64,000 bases of DNA from Fluviicoccus sp. GTDB lineage: Bacteria; Pseudomonadota; Gammaproteobacteria; Pseudomonadales; Moraxellaceae. The stretch spans positions 248,001 to 312,000 of the forward strand of contig NZ_JAUSMX010000002.1 of the NCBI RefSeq assembly GCF_030646115.1, given 5' to 3'. The stretch's first letter is position 1. Each line of letters starts with the position of its first letter. The notes beneath the pieces were generated by a model. That model was given only the letters and a program-made list of their open reading frames with translations. It was not told the DNA's origin and did not search any database. The translations under genes and the position numbers were made by a program. Positions 1 through 7,711 of this stretch are shown here, piece after piece.

Positions 1-1
1 C

Positions 2-1084
2 GGCGAGGACGGCATTGAAAGTACCGAGCCGACCAAGATGCTGCTGCGCATGTGCGCCTACATCCGCACCCAACCGACGCTGCGCACGCTGGTTGAAACC
101 GGCGACAACCACAGCCTGCTGGCGCGCATCCAGGTGCACGACGCCAACTTCCACACCCAGTGCCTGGACTACATCGAACGCTACGGCGACCGCACCATCG
201 GCGAACTGAAGCTTGAGTCGGTGACGCTGCGCCAGGACACCGCCTTCCTGTTTGCGGTGCTGAAGAACTACCTGACCCGCGACGACCTGACTCCGGAAAC
301 GCTGGCCTCGAAGGAAGCGCAGTTCCGTGACTCCGCCGAAGAAGAAGCCTTCACCGCCATCCGCACCAAGCTGGGCAACCGCGCGCTGACGATTTTCAAG
401 AAGAACCTCGACAAACTGCGCGACGCCATCCGCAACCGCGAGAACATGCGTCTGGCCCGCACCCGTGTCTTCGGCCTGTACCGTGACCTGTTCCTGGAAA
501 TCGGCAGCCAGTTCGCCTTCAGCGGCCTGCTGGACGACAAGCGCGACATCTTCTACCTTTCGGTGGATGAACTGTATGCCATGCAGGACGGCCGCGCCGT
601 ACAACTCAGCCTGAAGGCGATGGTGGCCGGTCGCAAGGCCGAGTTTGCCGAGTACCAGAAGGCGGATTTGCCGCATCATTTCTGGACACACGGCATGGTG
701 TATTACCAGAACAGTTACCGCTATCCATTTGAAGTGGAAGCAGAACCAACTGGTAATGAACTGAAAGGCACCGGCTGTTACCCCGGTATTGTTGAGGAAA
801 AGATCCGCCTGATCTTCTCGCCGGACGACGAACTGTCCCTGAACGGGCAGATCCTCTGCACCGTACGCACCGATCCGGGTTGGGCACCGCTGTTCCCGAC
901 CGCGGGTGGCATCCTTGTAGAACGCGGCTCCACGCTGTCGCACTCGGCGGTAGTGGCGCGGGAACTGGGCATTCCGGCGATTGTCGGCATCCCCGGTATC
1001 ACGCAGCGGCTGCGGGATGGCGAAAAGGTGCGCATGGACGGGGCGAAGGGGACGATTGTGCGGCTGGAGTCCTCAGACCAATAA
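2..1084 (+). CDS. PEP-utilising enzyme, C-terminal part (PEP synthase / rifampicin phosphotransferase-like), 5' truncated by window edge
   Basis: The reading frame is open from the first bases, so the start lies upstream of the window. The last ~80 residues form the swivelling phosphohistidine domain of PEP-utilising enzymes: the motif GSTLSHSAVVARELGIPA (about 927-980) carries the His that shuttles phosphate between ATP and PEP/pyruvate or a small acceptor. The preceding ~270 residues are largely helical and do not look like the PEP-binding barrel of PpsA, so the domain order (ATP-grasp, linker, His domain) is closer to rifampicin phosphotransferase-type enzymes; this is inference because the N-terminus is missing. 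A GNAT-like gene follows after 99 bp, with a twin-hairpin repeat in between. Confidence 0.8.
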   Translation, partial: GEDGIESTEPTKMLLRMCAYIRTQPTLRTLVETGDNHSLLARIQVHDANFHTQCLDYIERYGDRTIGELKLESVTLRQDTAFLFAVLKNYLTRDDLTPETLASKEAQFRDSAEEEAFTAIRTKLGNRALTIFKKNLDKLRDAIRNRENMRLARTRVFGLYRDLFLEIGSQFAFSGLLDDKRDIFYLSVDELYAMQDGRAVQLSLKAMVAGRKAEFAEYQKADLPHHFWTHGMVYYQNSYRYPFEVEAEPTGNELKGTGCYPGIVEEKIRLIFSPDDELSLNGQILCTVRTDPGWAPLFPTAGGILVERGSTLSHSAVVARELGIPAIVGIPGITQRLRDGEKVRMDGAKGTIVRLESSDQ

Positions 1085-1093
1085 ACGCGGCGT

Positions 1094-1167
1094 AAGGGCG
1101 CAATGCGTGCGCCCTTTCGAATCAAACACACATCTTGTTCGTTGACGAGGGCGCATGCAATGCGCCC
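1094..1167. repeat. Twin-hairpin repeat, copy 1
   Basis: Two hairpins of the form GGGCGCA-N5-TGCGCCC lie at 1096-1114 and 1149-1167, 53 bp apart start to start. They are separated by a conserved spacer containing TGTTCGTTGACGA. A second copy with the same 53-bp phase is at 30930-31001. Both copies lie just downstream of a plus-strand gene. This looks like a REP/MITE-type dispersed element. Confidence 0.75.
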
Positions 1168-1183
1168 CTACGGGGGAATCGAA

Positions 1184-2296
1184 ATGACCAGCATCATGAC
1201 TGCGTGGAACCCTTCCACCCCGCTCCCCGAAGCCTTTCTCACCCTGCCCGCGCAAATCTACGCCAACGACCCCTTCTGGCTGGGCGAAGATCCCCAGTCG
1301 GTGCGACAGCAGTTCAGCGGCCTCAACCCCTGGTTTAATGATGGGCTGGCCTGGATCGGCGTCATTCCCGGCAAGGCGCGCCTGGCGGGGTTTGTGGTGC
1401 CGGGGCAACTGATTGACGGTGAACAGGCCACATTTTTCGGTTTCTGGGAAACAATCAATGACATGGACGTCAATCTTAAACTGTTCAATGAACTGAAAGC
1501 CTGGGCGGGTGAGCATGGCGCCACACGACTCTACGGCCCCATCAACTTCACCACCTTCGGCGCCAACCGGCTGCGGCTGGATGCCTTTGAAAACGGCGCA
1601 TTCCCCGGCGAACCCTGGAACCCGGACTATTACCCGGCGCTGATGGAACAACTGGGCATGGATATCCGTTACCGCTATATCTCTACCTTCGCCAAGGTCG
1701 ACGAGATTATCGTGCCGATAAAACGCGACTATGTCCGGGTAAAGCCGCAACTGGCACAAGCCATCCGCTTCAAATCCATGACGGCGGAATACTGGCTTTC
1801 ACATCTGGATGAACTCTACGGTTTTGTCGGGCAGGTGTTCGGGGCCAACTTCGCCTATACGCCCATTTCCCTGGAAACCTTCCGCCAGGTTTGCGGTGCG
1901 GATTTCGCCGCCAGGTTCTGTCCGCAAACCTCGGTGCTGGCCGAAAGCCTGGATGGCCGCATCGCCGGCTTCTTTCTGGTTTATCCGGATTACGGCCCGT
2001 TGATGCGTCAATCCTTGCCTAATCCGGTTTCTTCCAAGGACATCCGCTTTTATCCCTGGGCCGGTCAATTGCCTCGACCGCGCATGGCGCTGGCCAAAAC
2101 CGGGGGGGTTCATCCGGATTTCCGTTCATTCGGCCTGTTCACGGCCATGGGTTGTGAACTGACTTTACGGGCCGAAGGTGTGTATGATGAGATCGCCGGC
2201 GCCCTTGTGCGCGAAGATAATGCCTCCCTGAACTTTGCCGCCCGGCACGGTCAGGCCCGGCATCACCATTACGCCTTGTATGGAAGCAAAACATGA
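1184..2296 (+). CDS. GNAT-like acyltransferase family protein (370 aa), first complete gene of the lipid-type operon
   Basis: The ATG at 1184 is chosen over an upstream in-frame start (1103), because the upstream part lies inside the twin-hairpin repeat. The protein resembles large (~370-390 aa) proteins annotated as GNAT-like in which two halves fold as acetyltransferase domains: an N-terminal part with YGPINFTTFGANRLRLD and a C-terminal part with GVHPDFRSFGLFTAMG, similar to the acyl-CoA pyrophosphate-binding loop of GNATs. The substrate is unknown. Its stop overlaps the start of the ligase gene (ATGA at 2293), so the two are translationally coupled. The role is inferred from context: acyl transfer in a lipid or head-group pathway. 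Confidence 0.65.
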   Translation: MTSIMTAWNPSTPLPEAFLTLPAQIYANDPFWLGEDPQSVRQQFSGLNPWFNDGLAWIGVIPGKARLAGFVVPGQLIDGEQATFFGFWETINDMDVNLKLFNELKAWAGEHGATRLYGPINFTTFGANRLRLDAFENGAFPGEPWNPDYYPALMEQLGMDIRYRYISTFAKVDEIIVPIKRDYVRVKPQLAQAIRFKSMTAEYWLSHLDELYGFVGQVFGANFAYTPISLETFRQVCGADFAARFCPQTSVLAESLDGRIAGFFLVYPDYGPLMRQSLPNPVSSKDIRFYPWAGQLPRPRMALAKTGGVHPDFRSFGLFTAMGCELTLRAEGVYDEIAGALVREDNASLNFAARHGQARHHHYALYGSKT

Positions 2297-3900
2297 GTGG
2301 AGTCAATCTGGTACAACCCGTTTTTAATGCCTGGTCGCAACATCCTGAAAAAACCGCCATCCGCATTCCCCGGATGCAGCGACTGGATTTCAAGGGTGAA
2401 CAAACCCTGACTTATGGCCAATTGAAAGCGGAAACCGGACGTTACCAACGCGCCCTGGATGCCATGGACCTGAAGCCCGGCGACCGGGTGCTGGTGCTTT
2501 CACGCGTGCGCATGGAGCTGTATGTGCTGATGCTGGCCTTGCTGGCATTGGGTCTGGTGCCGGTACTGATTGATCGCGGCATGAGCACCAAGCGGATTCG
2601 CGCCGCCATTCGTTTCAGCGGCGCCAAAGTGGCCATTGGCGAAGCCGATATCTTACGTTATTGGTGGATGTTCCCTCCTTTATGGTGGATGAAGCGGCTG
2701 GCGCTGGACGGCAAGACGCTGGGCGTCGAAGATTTCCGCTCCTGGCTGCCCGACGCTTGCGAACCCCGTTGCGTGGGCGTTGAACCGGACGCTCACGGCC
2801 TGATTACCTTCACCTCTGGCAGCACCGGTTTGCCCAAAGGCGCCGACCGCACCCACGCCAGCCTCATCGCCCAGCATAACGCCATCCGTGAACACTGGCT
2901 GGACCAGCCGAACGACATTGACTGTCCCAGCTTCCCGGTACTGGTGCTGCACAACCTCTGTTGCGGCATCACTACCGTGCTGCCGCGTGTCGACCTTGCC
3001 ACACCGGGCCATTACGATGCGGAAGAACTGGTCAAGCAACTGAAACTCCAGGAAGTGACCCGGCTGTCCGCCGCACCGGCCTTCATGCAGCATCTGTGCG
3101 ATTACGCCTTGACCCATCAGGTGCAGTTTCCCTACATCCGCACTGTCGCCATTGGCGGTTCCACCCTGCCCGCACGGCTGATCCACCGCCTGCCCCTGGT
3201 TTTTCCCAATGCACACTTGATGGGCGTGTACGGCTCAACCGAAGCCGAACCCATTGCGGATGTGCAGATTGATGAACTGGCGCGTGAAGGTGGCGAGCAT
3301 GCCGGGCATCTGGTGGGCTACCCCGTCCGCTCGGCACAGGTTTGTGTGGTTCCGGTCGGTCAGGTGCTGAAGGATGATCACCGGGTTCGGGCCGTGCAGT
3401 GCGGGGCCATGACCATTGGCGAAATCCTGGTGTCCGGCAAACATGTGCTGAAAAGCTACATCGATAATCCGGATGCCACCCGCGAAAGCAAGATTCCGCG
3501 CCCCGATGGTCAGGTGTGGCACCGCACCGGCGACGCCGGTTTCATGGACGACCGCGGACGCCTGTGGCTGGTCGGCCGCGTCAAGGACGGCATCCTGGTG
3601 GGCAATCGGGTCTACTGGCCCTACCCGCTGGAAAAGACGCTCGACGATTTACCCGGCATCCGCCGCAGCGCCGTGCTGGGCTGGGAAGGCAAGCTGATGA
3701 TGATCTTTGAAACCCAGGGACAACTTGATCTGGCGCCAGTGCTGGCCGAACTTCGGGCGTCGGGCATTTTCCGTGCAGCCTGGGCAACTGTGGTCTCCAT
3801 GCCGGTTGATGGCCGTCACAACAGCAAAATTGACCGCCCGTTGCTGCGAGAATGGCTGGAGCGGGGGAAACTGCGCTACCAGAATCTGGATGTGTCATGA
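2293..3900 (+). CDS. AMP-forming acyl/aryl-CoA ligase-type enzyme (ANL superfamily, 535 aa)
   Basis: The adenylate-forming signature TFTSGSTGLPKG is at about residues 173-184. VYGSTEAEP corresponds to the A5 motif, and the A7/A8 region WHRTGDAGFMDD...LVGRVKDG marks the hinge to the C-terminal domain. Such enzymes activate a carboxylate with ATP to an acyl-AMP and pass it to CoA, a carrier protein or another acceptor. The lysine-bearing A10 region is probably DGRHNSKIDRPLL near the C-terminus. The gene overlaps its neighbours by 4 bp on both sides (ATGA at 2293 and 3897). The substrate cannot be read from the sequence; the lipid-type neighbours suggest a fatty acid or a head-group acid. Confidence 0.85.
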   Translation: MSGVNLVQPVFNAWSQHPEKTAIRIPRMQRLDFKGEQTLTYGQLKAETGRYQRALDAMDLKPGDRVLVLSRVRMELYVLMLALLALGLVPVLIDRGMSTKRIRAAIRFSGAKVAIGEADILRYWWMFPPLWWMKRLALDGKTLGVEDFRSWLPDACEPRCVGVEPDAHGLITFTSGSTGLPKGADRTHASLIAQHNAIREHWLDQPNDIDCPSFPVLVLHNLCCGITTVLPRVDLATPGHYDAEELVKQLKLQEVTRLSAAPAFMQHLCDYALTHQVQFPYIRTVAIGGSTLPARLIHRLPLVFPNAHLMGVYGSTEAEPIADVQIDELAREGGEHAGHLVGYPVRSAQVCVVPVGQVLKDDHRVRAVQCGAMTIGEILVSGKHVLKSYIDNPDATRESKIPRPDGQVWHRTGDAGFMDDRGRLWLVGRVKDGILVGNRVYWPYPLEKTLDDLPGIRRSAVLGWEGKLMMIFETQGQLDLAPVLAELRASGIFRAAWATVVSMPVDGRHNSKIDRPLLREWLERGKLRYQNLDVS

Positions 3901-4535
3901 AAACACCGGCCTCTTCCCCTTACATCATTCAGCTTAACCCGGTGGATTGCCTCACCCTCAGCGGTGTCATCACCAGCTCGGCGGCGATGGTCCTGGCCCT
4001 GAAGGGAGAAAGCTATCTGGCCACGGCGCTGCTGTTCATCGCCATGCTGGGCGACGCCCTTGACGGCATGCTGGCGCGCAAGTTCAAGCTGGAACGCCCT
4101 TTCGGCCGTTATCTGGACGGCTTCATGGACGTGCTGATCTATCTGGTCGCACCGTCATTCCTGCTCTACACCCACGGTTTTGACGGCTATTGGTCCGTGA
4201 CCCTGCTGGTGATGATCATTTGCGGCAGCATCCGCCTCTCTGTGTTCAACGACATCGGCAACATTCAGGAAGAAACCGGTAGTCTGGCCTATCTGGGCAT
4301 GCCGGTGTTCTGGAGCATCTTCCTGCTGGCCGGTTTCCTGCTGCTGGATTTCGTGTTGCCGCCGCTGTATCTCAATGCCGTCATGACCCTCGCTCTGCTG
4401 GCTTTCAGCCGCGCCATGCTGCTGCGTCGGCCCTTCTTCAAGTTCAAGAAGCTGTGGCACATTCTGGGCATTACACTGAGCGGTGTGCTGATTTTTACGG
4501 GCCTGTATTTTTCAGGAAAGATCCCCCATGTTTGA
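3897..4535 (+). CDS. CDP-alcohol phosphatidyltransferase family membrane protein (212 aa)
   Basis: The family signature DxxDGxxAR-x8-GxxxDxxxD is complete: D53, D56, G57, A60, R61, G70, D74 and D78 in the run GDALDGMLARKF...GRYLDGFMD. These aspartates bind two metal ions and the CDP-linked substrate; family members transfer a phospho-group from CDP-diacylglycerol or another CDP-alcohol to an acceptor alcohol. The remainder is hydrophobic with several membrane spans. The ATG at 3897 is used because it forms an ATGA overlap with the ligase stop. Its 3' end overlaps the CarS-like gene by 8 bp. The product alcohol is unknown. Confidence 0.9.
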   Translation: MKTPASSPYIIQLNPVDCLTLSGVITSSAAMVLALKGESYLATALLFIAMLGDALDGMLARKFKLERPFGRYLDGFMDVLIYLVAPSFLLYTHGFDGYWSVTLLVMIICGSIRLSVFNDIGNIQEETGSLAYLGMPVFWSIFLLAGFLLLDFVLPPLYLNAVMTLALLAFSRAMLLRRPFFKFKKLWHILGITLSGVLIFTGLYFSGKIPHV

Positions 4536-5067
4536 AAGCCTGTTGCTGGCCTGGTACCTGCAATTGCCGGTGATTGTGGGCGGGGTACTGCACATGGTGG
4601 TGGTGACCCGCGACCTGTGGCCTTCATTGAAGGTGCCGGTCTGGCAGTCGTTGTTCGGGGCCAACAAGACCTGGCGCGGCATGCTTTTCATGCCGGTGCT
4701 GACGGCGCTGGGGGCTTGCCTGCTGTATCCGGTAGACCCGCTGCTGGGGTCCGGTTCCCCGTTTGCAGGGCATGCGTTGTGGCTGGCAGGTGCGGTGGCG
4801 GGTATCGGCTATGTTCTGGCGGAGTTGCCCAATTCCTTTATCAAGCGTCGGCTGGGTATTGCTCCAGGCGCCACGCCGGAGCAGCACAAGCATTTTTTCA
4901 TCCTGCTGGATCAATTGGATTCCGGTATTGGAGTGGCGCTGGCGTATGTGTGGTTTTTGGGGGTGTCGTGGCAGGTTTTTGCCTGCTTTGTGCTGTCCTT
5001 TCCGTTGACGGCGCTGGTGGTGAAGCGGTTGTTGTATTGGGCGAGGTTGAAGAAATCGGCGGTTTGA
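4528..5067 (+). CDS. CDP-archaeol synthase (CarS)-like CTP-dependent cytidylyltransferase, membrane protein (179 aa)
   Basis: The protein is small and membrane-rich. Motifs GANKTWRG (near residue 46), ELPNSFIKRRLGIAPG and LLDQLDSGIG match the CarS family (PF01864), relatives of CdsA that make a CDP-activated lipid from CTP and a phosphatidate-like lipid. The family was named in archaea, but bacterial members occur. Together with the adjacent CDP-alcohol phosphatidyltransferase it gives a plausible CDP-activation and head-group-transfer pair. It is the last gene of the operon. A degenerate copy of its 3' half lies at 6780-7016, beyond hipBA. Confidence 0.8.
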   Translation: MFESLLLAWYLQLPVIVGGVLHMVVVTRDLWPSLKVPVWQSLFGANKTWRGMLFMPVLTALGACLLYPVDPLLGSGSPFAGHALWLAGAVAGIGYVLAELPNSFIKRRLGIAPGATPEQHKHFFILLDQLDSGIGVALAYVWFLGVSWQVFACFVLSFPLTALVVKRLLYWARLKKSAV

Positions 5068-5072
5068 GCGGG
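4814..5072 (+). repeat. Parent copy of the duplicated CarS 3' end
   Basis: The segment from TTCTGGCGGAGTTG to just past the stop codon recurs at 6780-7016 with high identity. The two copies frame the hipBA module as direct repeats. Confidence 0.85.
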
Positions 5073-5111
5073 CGTTTCTCAATTTCGCCATCCCAAAGTC
5101 GCCGAACGAGA

Positions 5112-5140
5112 GTGACCCATCACCTAAAAGACAATATAAT
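5112..5140 (+). promoter_or_regulatory. Candidate hipBA promoter
   Basis: A perfect TATAAT is at 5135-5140, with GTGACC (4/6 match to TTGACA) 17 bp upstream at 5112-5117. Two AAAAGACA-type direct repeats lie at about 5127-5134 and 5158-5165, around and below the -10 box. They could be the site for autoregulation by the HipB-like protein, which is inference. Confidence 0.5.
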
Positions 5141-5176
5141 AACCGCTATATCCATTAAAAAGACATAAAAGCCATT

Positions 5177-5488
5177 ATGTTGAACCTTATATTGGCAACT
5201 CCCTCTGAAATCTGCTCGCAGCTTGGCCATCGCCTCCGTGAGCAACGGTTAGCACAATCGCTGACCCAGACAGACCTGGCTTTGCGCGCCGGCGTCTCGG
5301 TTGGAACCATCAAGAATCTGGAAAGCAAGGGGCAATCCTCCCTGGAGTCCCTGATCCGCACCGTGGTGGCCTTGGGCCTCACAGACCAACTCCAGACTCT
5401 GTTCACCCTACAAACAGACTCAATCGCCGCCATGGCCCAGGTCGCAAAAGCCAAACGCCAACGCGCCCCGCGTCGCCCCCATCCCTGA
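5177..5488 (+). CDS. hipB: HipB-like XRE-family antitoxin / transcriptional regulator (103 aa)
   Basis: A helix-turn-helix is visible in LREQRLAQSLTQTDLALRAGVS followed by VGTIKNLESKG (about residues 22-54), typical of Cro/CI-type antitoxins. The C-terminus is basic (AKAKRQRAPRRP). It sits 7 bp upstream of a hipA gene, the usual antitoxin-then-kinase order. Family members bind HipA and repress the operon. The pair lies between two copies of the CarS 3' end, which suggests horizontal insertion. Confidence 0.85.
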   Translation: MLNLILATPSEICSQLGHRLREQRLAQSLTQTDLALRAGVSVGTIKNLESKGQSSLESLIRTVVALGLTDQLQTLFTLQTDSIAAMAQVAKAKRQRAPRRPHP

Positions 5489-5495
5489 GGATGTC

Positions 5496-6722
5496 ATGCG
5501 CTTACTGAATGTATTTTATAGCGGCTGGGGCGAGCACTGGCTGTTGGGGCAGTTGGCGGATGATAGCCAAAAGCTGCTATTCGAATTTTCGCCGGAAGCC
5601 TTGCGACAAGGGCTTGAACTTTCCCCACTGCATTTGAAATTGCGCCCCGAAGCTTATGGCGGCTTTCCTCAACATCTGTACCGACTGCCCGGACTGATTG
5701 CCGATGCCCTGCCGGACGGTTGGGGCTTGCTACTGATGGACCGCCTGTTTCGTCAGCGTGGCCTGCGAACCGCCACCTTGTCGCCGCTGGATCGTCTGGC
5801 ATTTATCGGCGATAACGCCATGGGTGCCCTGGCATTCCACCCGTCCGACAATACCGATCTGGAACCGGCGGAGATGAGCTTGCTGGCGCTTGCCCGTGAG
5901 GCAAAACAAATAGTCAGCGGCAATGACAGCGATGCGCTCGTGCAGTTGGCCCGCTTGGGCGGCTCCCCTCAAGGCGCACGCCCGAAAGTACTCGTCAACC
6001 ATGACCCTGGTATTCATGTTATCAGCACTTCAGGGAATGCAGCTGGGCAACCCTGGCTTATCAAGTTCCAGGCGCGTGGAGAACACAAGGAAGCCTGCGC
6101 GCTGGAAAATCTCTACGCACGACTGGCGCGTGAATGCGGCGTGGATATACCTGAAACACGGTATTTTGATCTGGGACGCTCTCTGGCAGCATTCGGTGTT
6201 GCACGTTTTGACCGCAAGGACGGTTTACGGGTTCCCACCCACACCTTGGCCAGCGCGCTTCATGCTGATTTCCGGCTGCCGTCCTCGGTGGACTACACCA
6301 CCTTCCTTCGCGCCACTCGTGCCTTCACCCGTGATGAACGCGAAGTTTGTAAAGCCTATGAACGGGCTGTTTTTAACGTCGTATTCCACAATCGGGATGA
6401 TCATGGGCGAAACCTGGCTTTCTGTCTGGGGATGGACCGGCGCTGGCAACTGGCTCCCGCCTATGATTTGACCTGGAGTGAAGGGCCCGGTGGCGAGCAC
6501 CAGATGGATGTCTGTGGCGAAGGGTTGGCGCCGGGAAAGCCGCATCTTTTACGGTTGGCCAAGGAAGGTGGTGTAGAGGTACGTTGGGCTGAAGAAGTCA
6601 TTGAGCGGATGGTCACGGTCGCCAGGGCATTCCGAGACTTGGCCAAAGCCGAACCGATTCGTACCGCCACCGTTCAGGCGGTCTGGAAATCCGTTTCAGC
6701 ATGCCGGGACAGAATGATTTGA
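5496..6722 (+). CDS. hipA: HipA-family serine/threonine kinase toxin (408 aa)
   Basis: The hallmarks of the HipA kinase fold are present: the phosphate-binding segment LGGSPQGARPK (154-164), the lysine of WLIKFQ (K190), the catalytic loop HNRDDHGRN (298-306, with D301 and N306 in the D-x4-N pattern) and the metal-binding D324 in PAYDLT. Characterised HipA proteins phosphorylate glutamyl-tRNA synthetase (other HipA-type kinases use other synthetases) and cause dormancy; the target here is unknown. At 408 aa it is close to the usual ~440. All key residues are intact, so it is probably active. Confidence 0.92.
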   Translation: MRLLNVFYSGWGEHWLLGQLADDSQKLLFEFSPEALRQGLELSPLHLKLRPEAYGGFPQHLYRLPGLIADALPDGWGLLLMDRLFRQRGLRTATLSPLDRLAFIGDNAMGALAFHPSDNTDLEPAEMSLLALAREAKQIVSGNDSDALVQLARLGGSPQGARPKVLVNHDPGIHVISTSGNAAGQPWLIKFQARGEHKEACALENLYARLARECGVDIPETRYFDLGRSLAAFGVARFDRKDGLRVPTHTLASALHADFRLPSSVDYTTFLRATRAFTRDEREVCKAYERAVFNVVFHNRDDHGRNLAFCLGMDRRWQLAPAYDLTWSEGPGGEHQMDVCGEGLAPGKPHLLRLAKEGGVEVRWAEEVIERMVTVARAFRDLAKAEPIRTATVQAVWKSVSACRDRMI

Positions 6723-6779
6723 GTGAAAATATCCTGATCGGCAATATGGCCACTCACGATTGGCTAAGTTCTGGCTAAG

Positions 6780-7016
6780 TTCTGGCGGAGTTGCCCAACT
6801 GCTTCATCAAGCGTCGGCTGGGTATTGCACAGGGGGCCACGCCTGAGAATGCATCCAGCTGGATTCCGGCATTGGCGTGGCGCTGGCGTATGTGTGGTTT
6901 TTGGGGGTGTCGTGGCAGGTTTTTGCCTGCTTTGTGCTGTCCTTTCCGTTGACGACGCTGGTGGTGAAGCGGTTGTTGTATTGGGCGAGGTTGAAGAGGT
7001 CGGCGGTTTGAGCCGG
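6780..7016 (+). pseudogene. Truncated, frameshifted second copy of the CarS-like 3' end
   Basis: The segment begins TTCTGGCGGAGTTGCCCAAC and runs to the TGA at 7009-7011, nearly identical to 4814-5072. About 22 bp of the parental region encoding the QHKHFF stretch are missing or replaced, which shifts the frame, and no 5' part of the gene is present. It is preceded by a small tandem duplication (TGGCTAAGTTC twice). Confidence 0.85.
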
Positions 7017-7243
7017 GGTCACGAGTTGAGTCATCAAGTATTTGTCGCTAGATCGAAAGCGAACTCAACACCAACTGCATTTTTAGTAATAGTTATGCTA
7101 GATGCATAACCAGTCTTTTTCCAATGTGGAAATTTATTGTTTGCAACGACAGATACGATACCTTCAACCTATTAAAAGTATTGCGCTTCTTGACAGCAAC
7201 AACCAAACCAACGTTACACATGATAAATGGTTAGTTATTAGTT

Positions 7244-7597
7244 CTACCCTAGAATCCCTGACTCTTCGACTTTTGCTAGAAATGCATCTTGGATTTCTTC
7301 TTCAATACTCTCTCCACCGTAAGTAACGAAGAATTGATCATTAAGCCCTTCAAGGTCAGAGATGCCACCAAAGCCGCCGAGAACTATGGATGCCGTATCT
7401 ATGGTGACAACCTTGAAAAAGTTTGTTAATGCAATTTGATCTTCAAGACTCAGTCGTTGAAAGGCCTTCATGGCTTTTCTATATACGAGTATACTTTTGT
7501 TCTGATCGCCAGATGCTAGCGGTTCCCTGTATCGTTCAATTCGTTTGCCAAGCAACTCAACAAACAATCCTTCAGCAACTTTTTCAGCAGTTGACAT
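7244..7597 (-). CDS. Hypothetical protein (117 aa)
   Basis: The start is MSTAEKVAEG at 7597, supported by a GGAG Shine-Dalgarno 7 bases upstream; an in-frame start at 7636 has no such support. The protein is acidic and mostly helical, with a glycine-rich VLGGFGGISDLEG segment. No signal peptide or membrane span is seen and I do not recognise the family. The flanking sequence (about 7030-7700) is visibly AT-richer than its surroundings, which suggests acquired DNA. It may belong with the insertion that brought hipBA, but it has no recognisable link to it. Confidence 0.6.
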   Translation of the reverse strand: MSTAEKVAEGLFVELLGKRIERYREPLASGDQNKSILVYRKAMKAFQRLSLEDQIALTNFFKVVTIDTASIVLGGFGGISDLEGLNDQFFVTYGGESIEEEIQDAFLAKVEESGILG

Positions 7598-7711
7598 ATT
7601 ACACTCCAAGTAGAAAAACTCGGGACAGAGCAACATTTTCCCATGCCGGAATAAAATGATCTAAATAAAACCACCCGTTTACCGTAAGATTAAACGAATA
7701 AATGGCCTCAC

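Noticed and set aside
7102-7326. A 74-codon plus-strand ORF next to the hypothetical gene
   Set aside because: It overlaps the minus-strand gene that has a better ribosome site, and has no recognisable feature.
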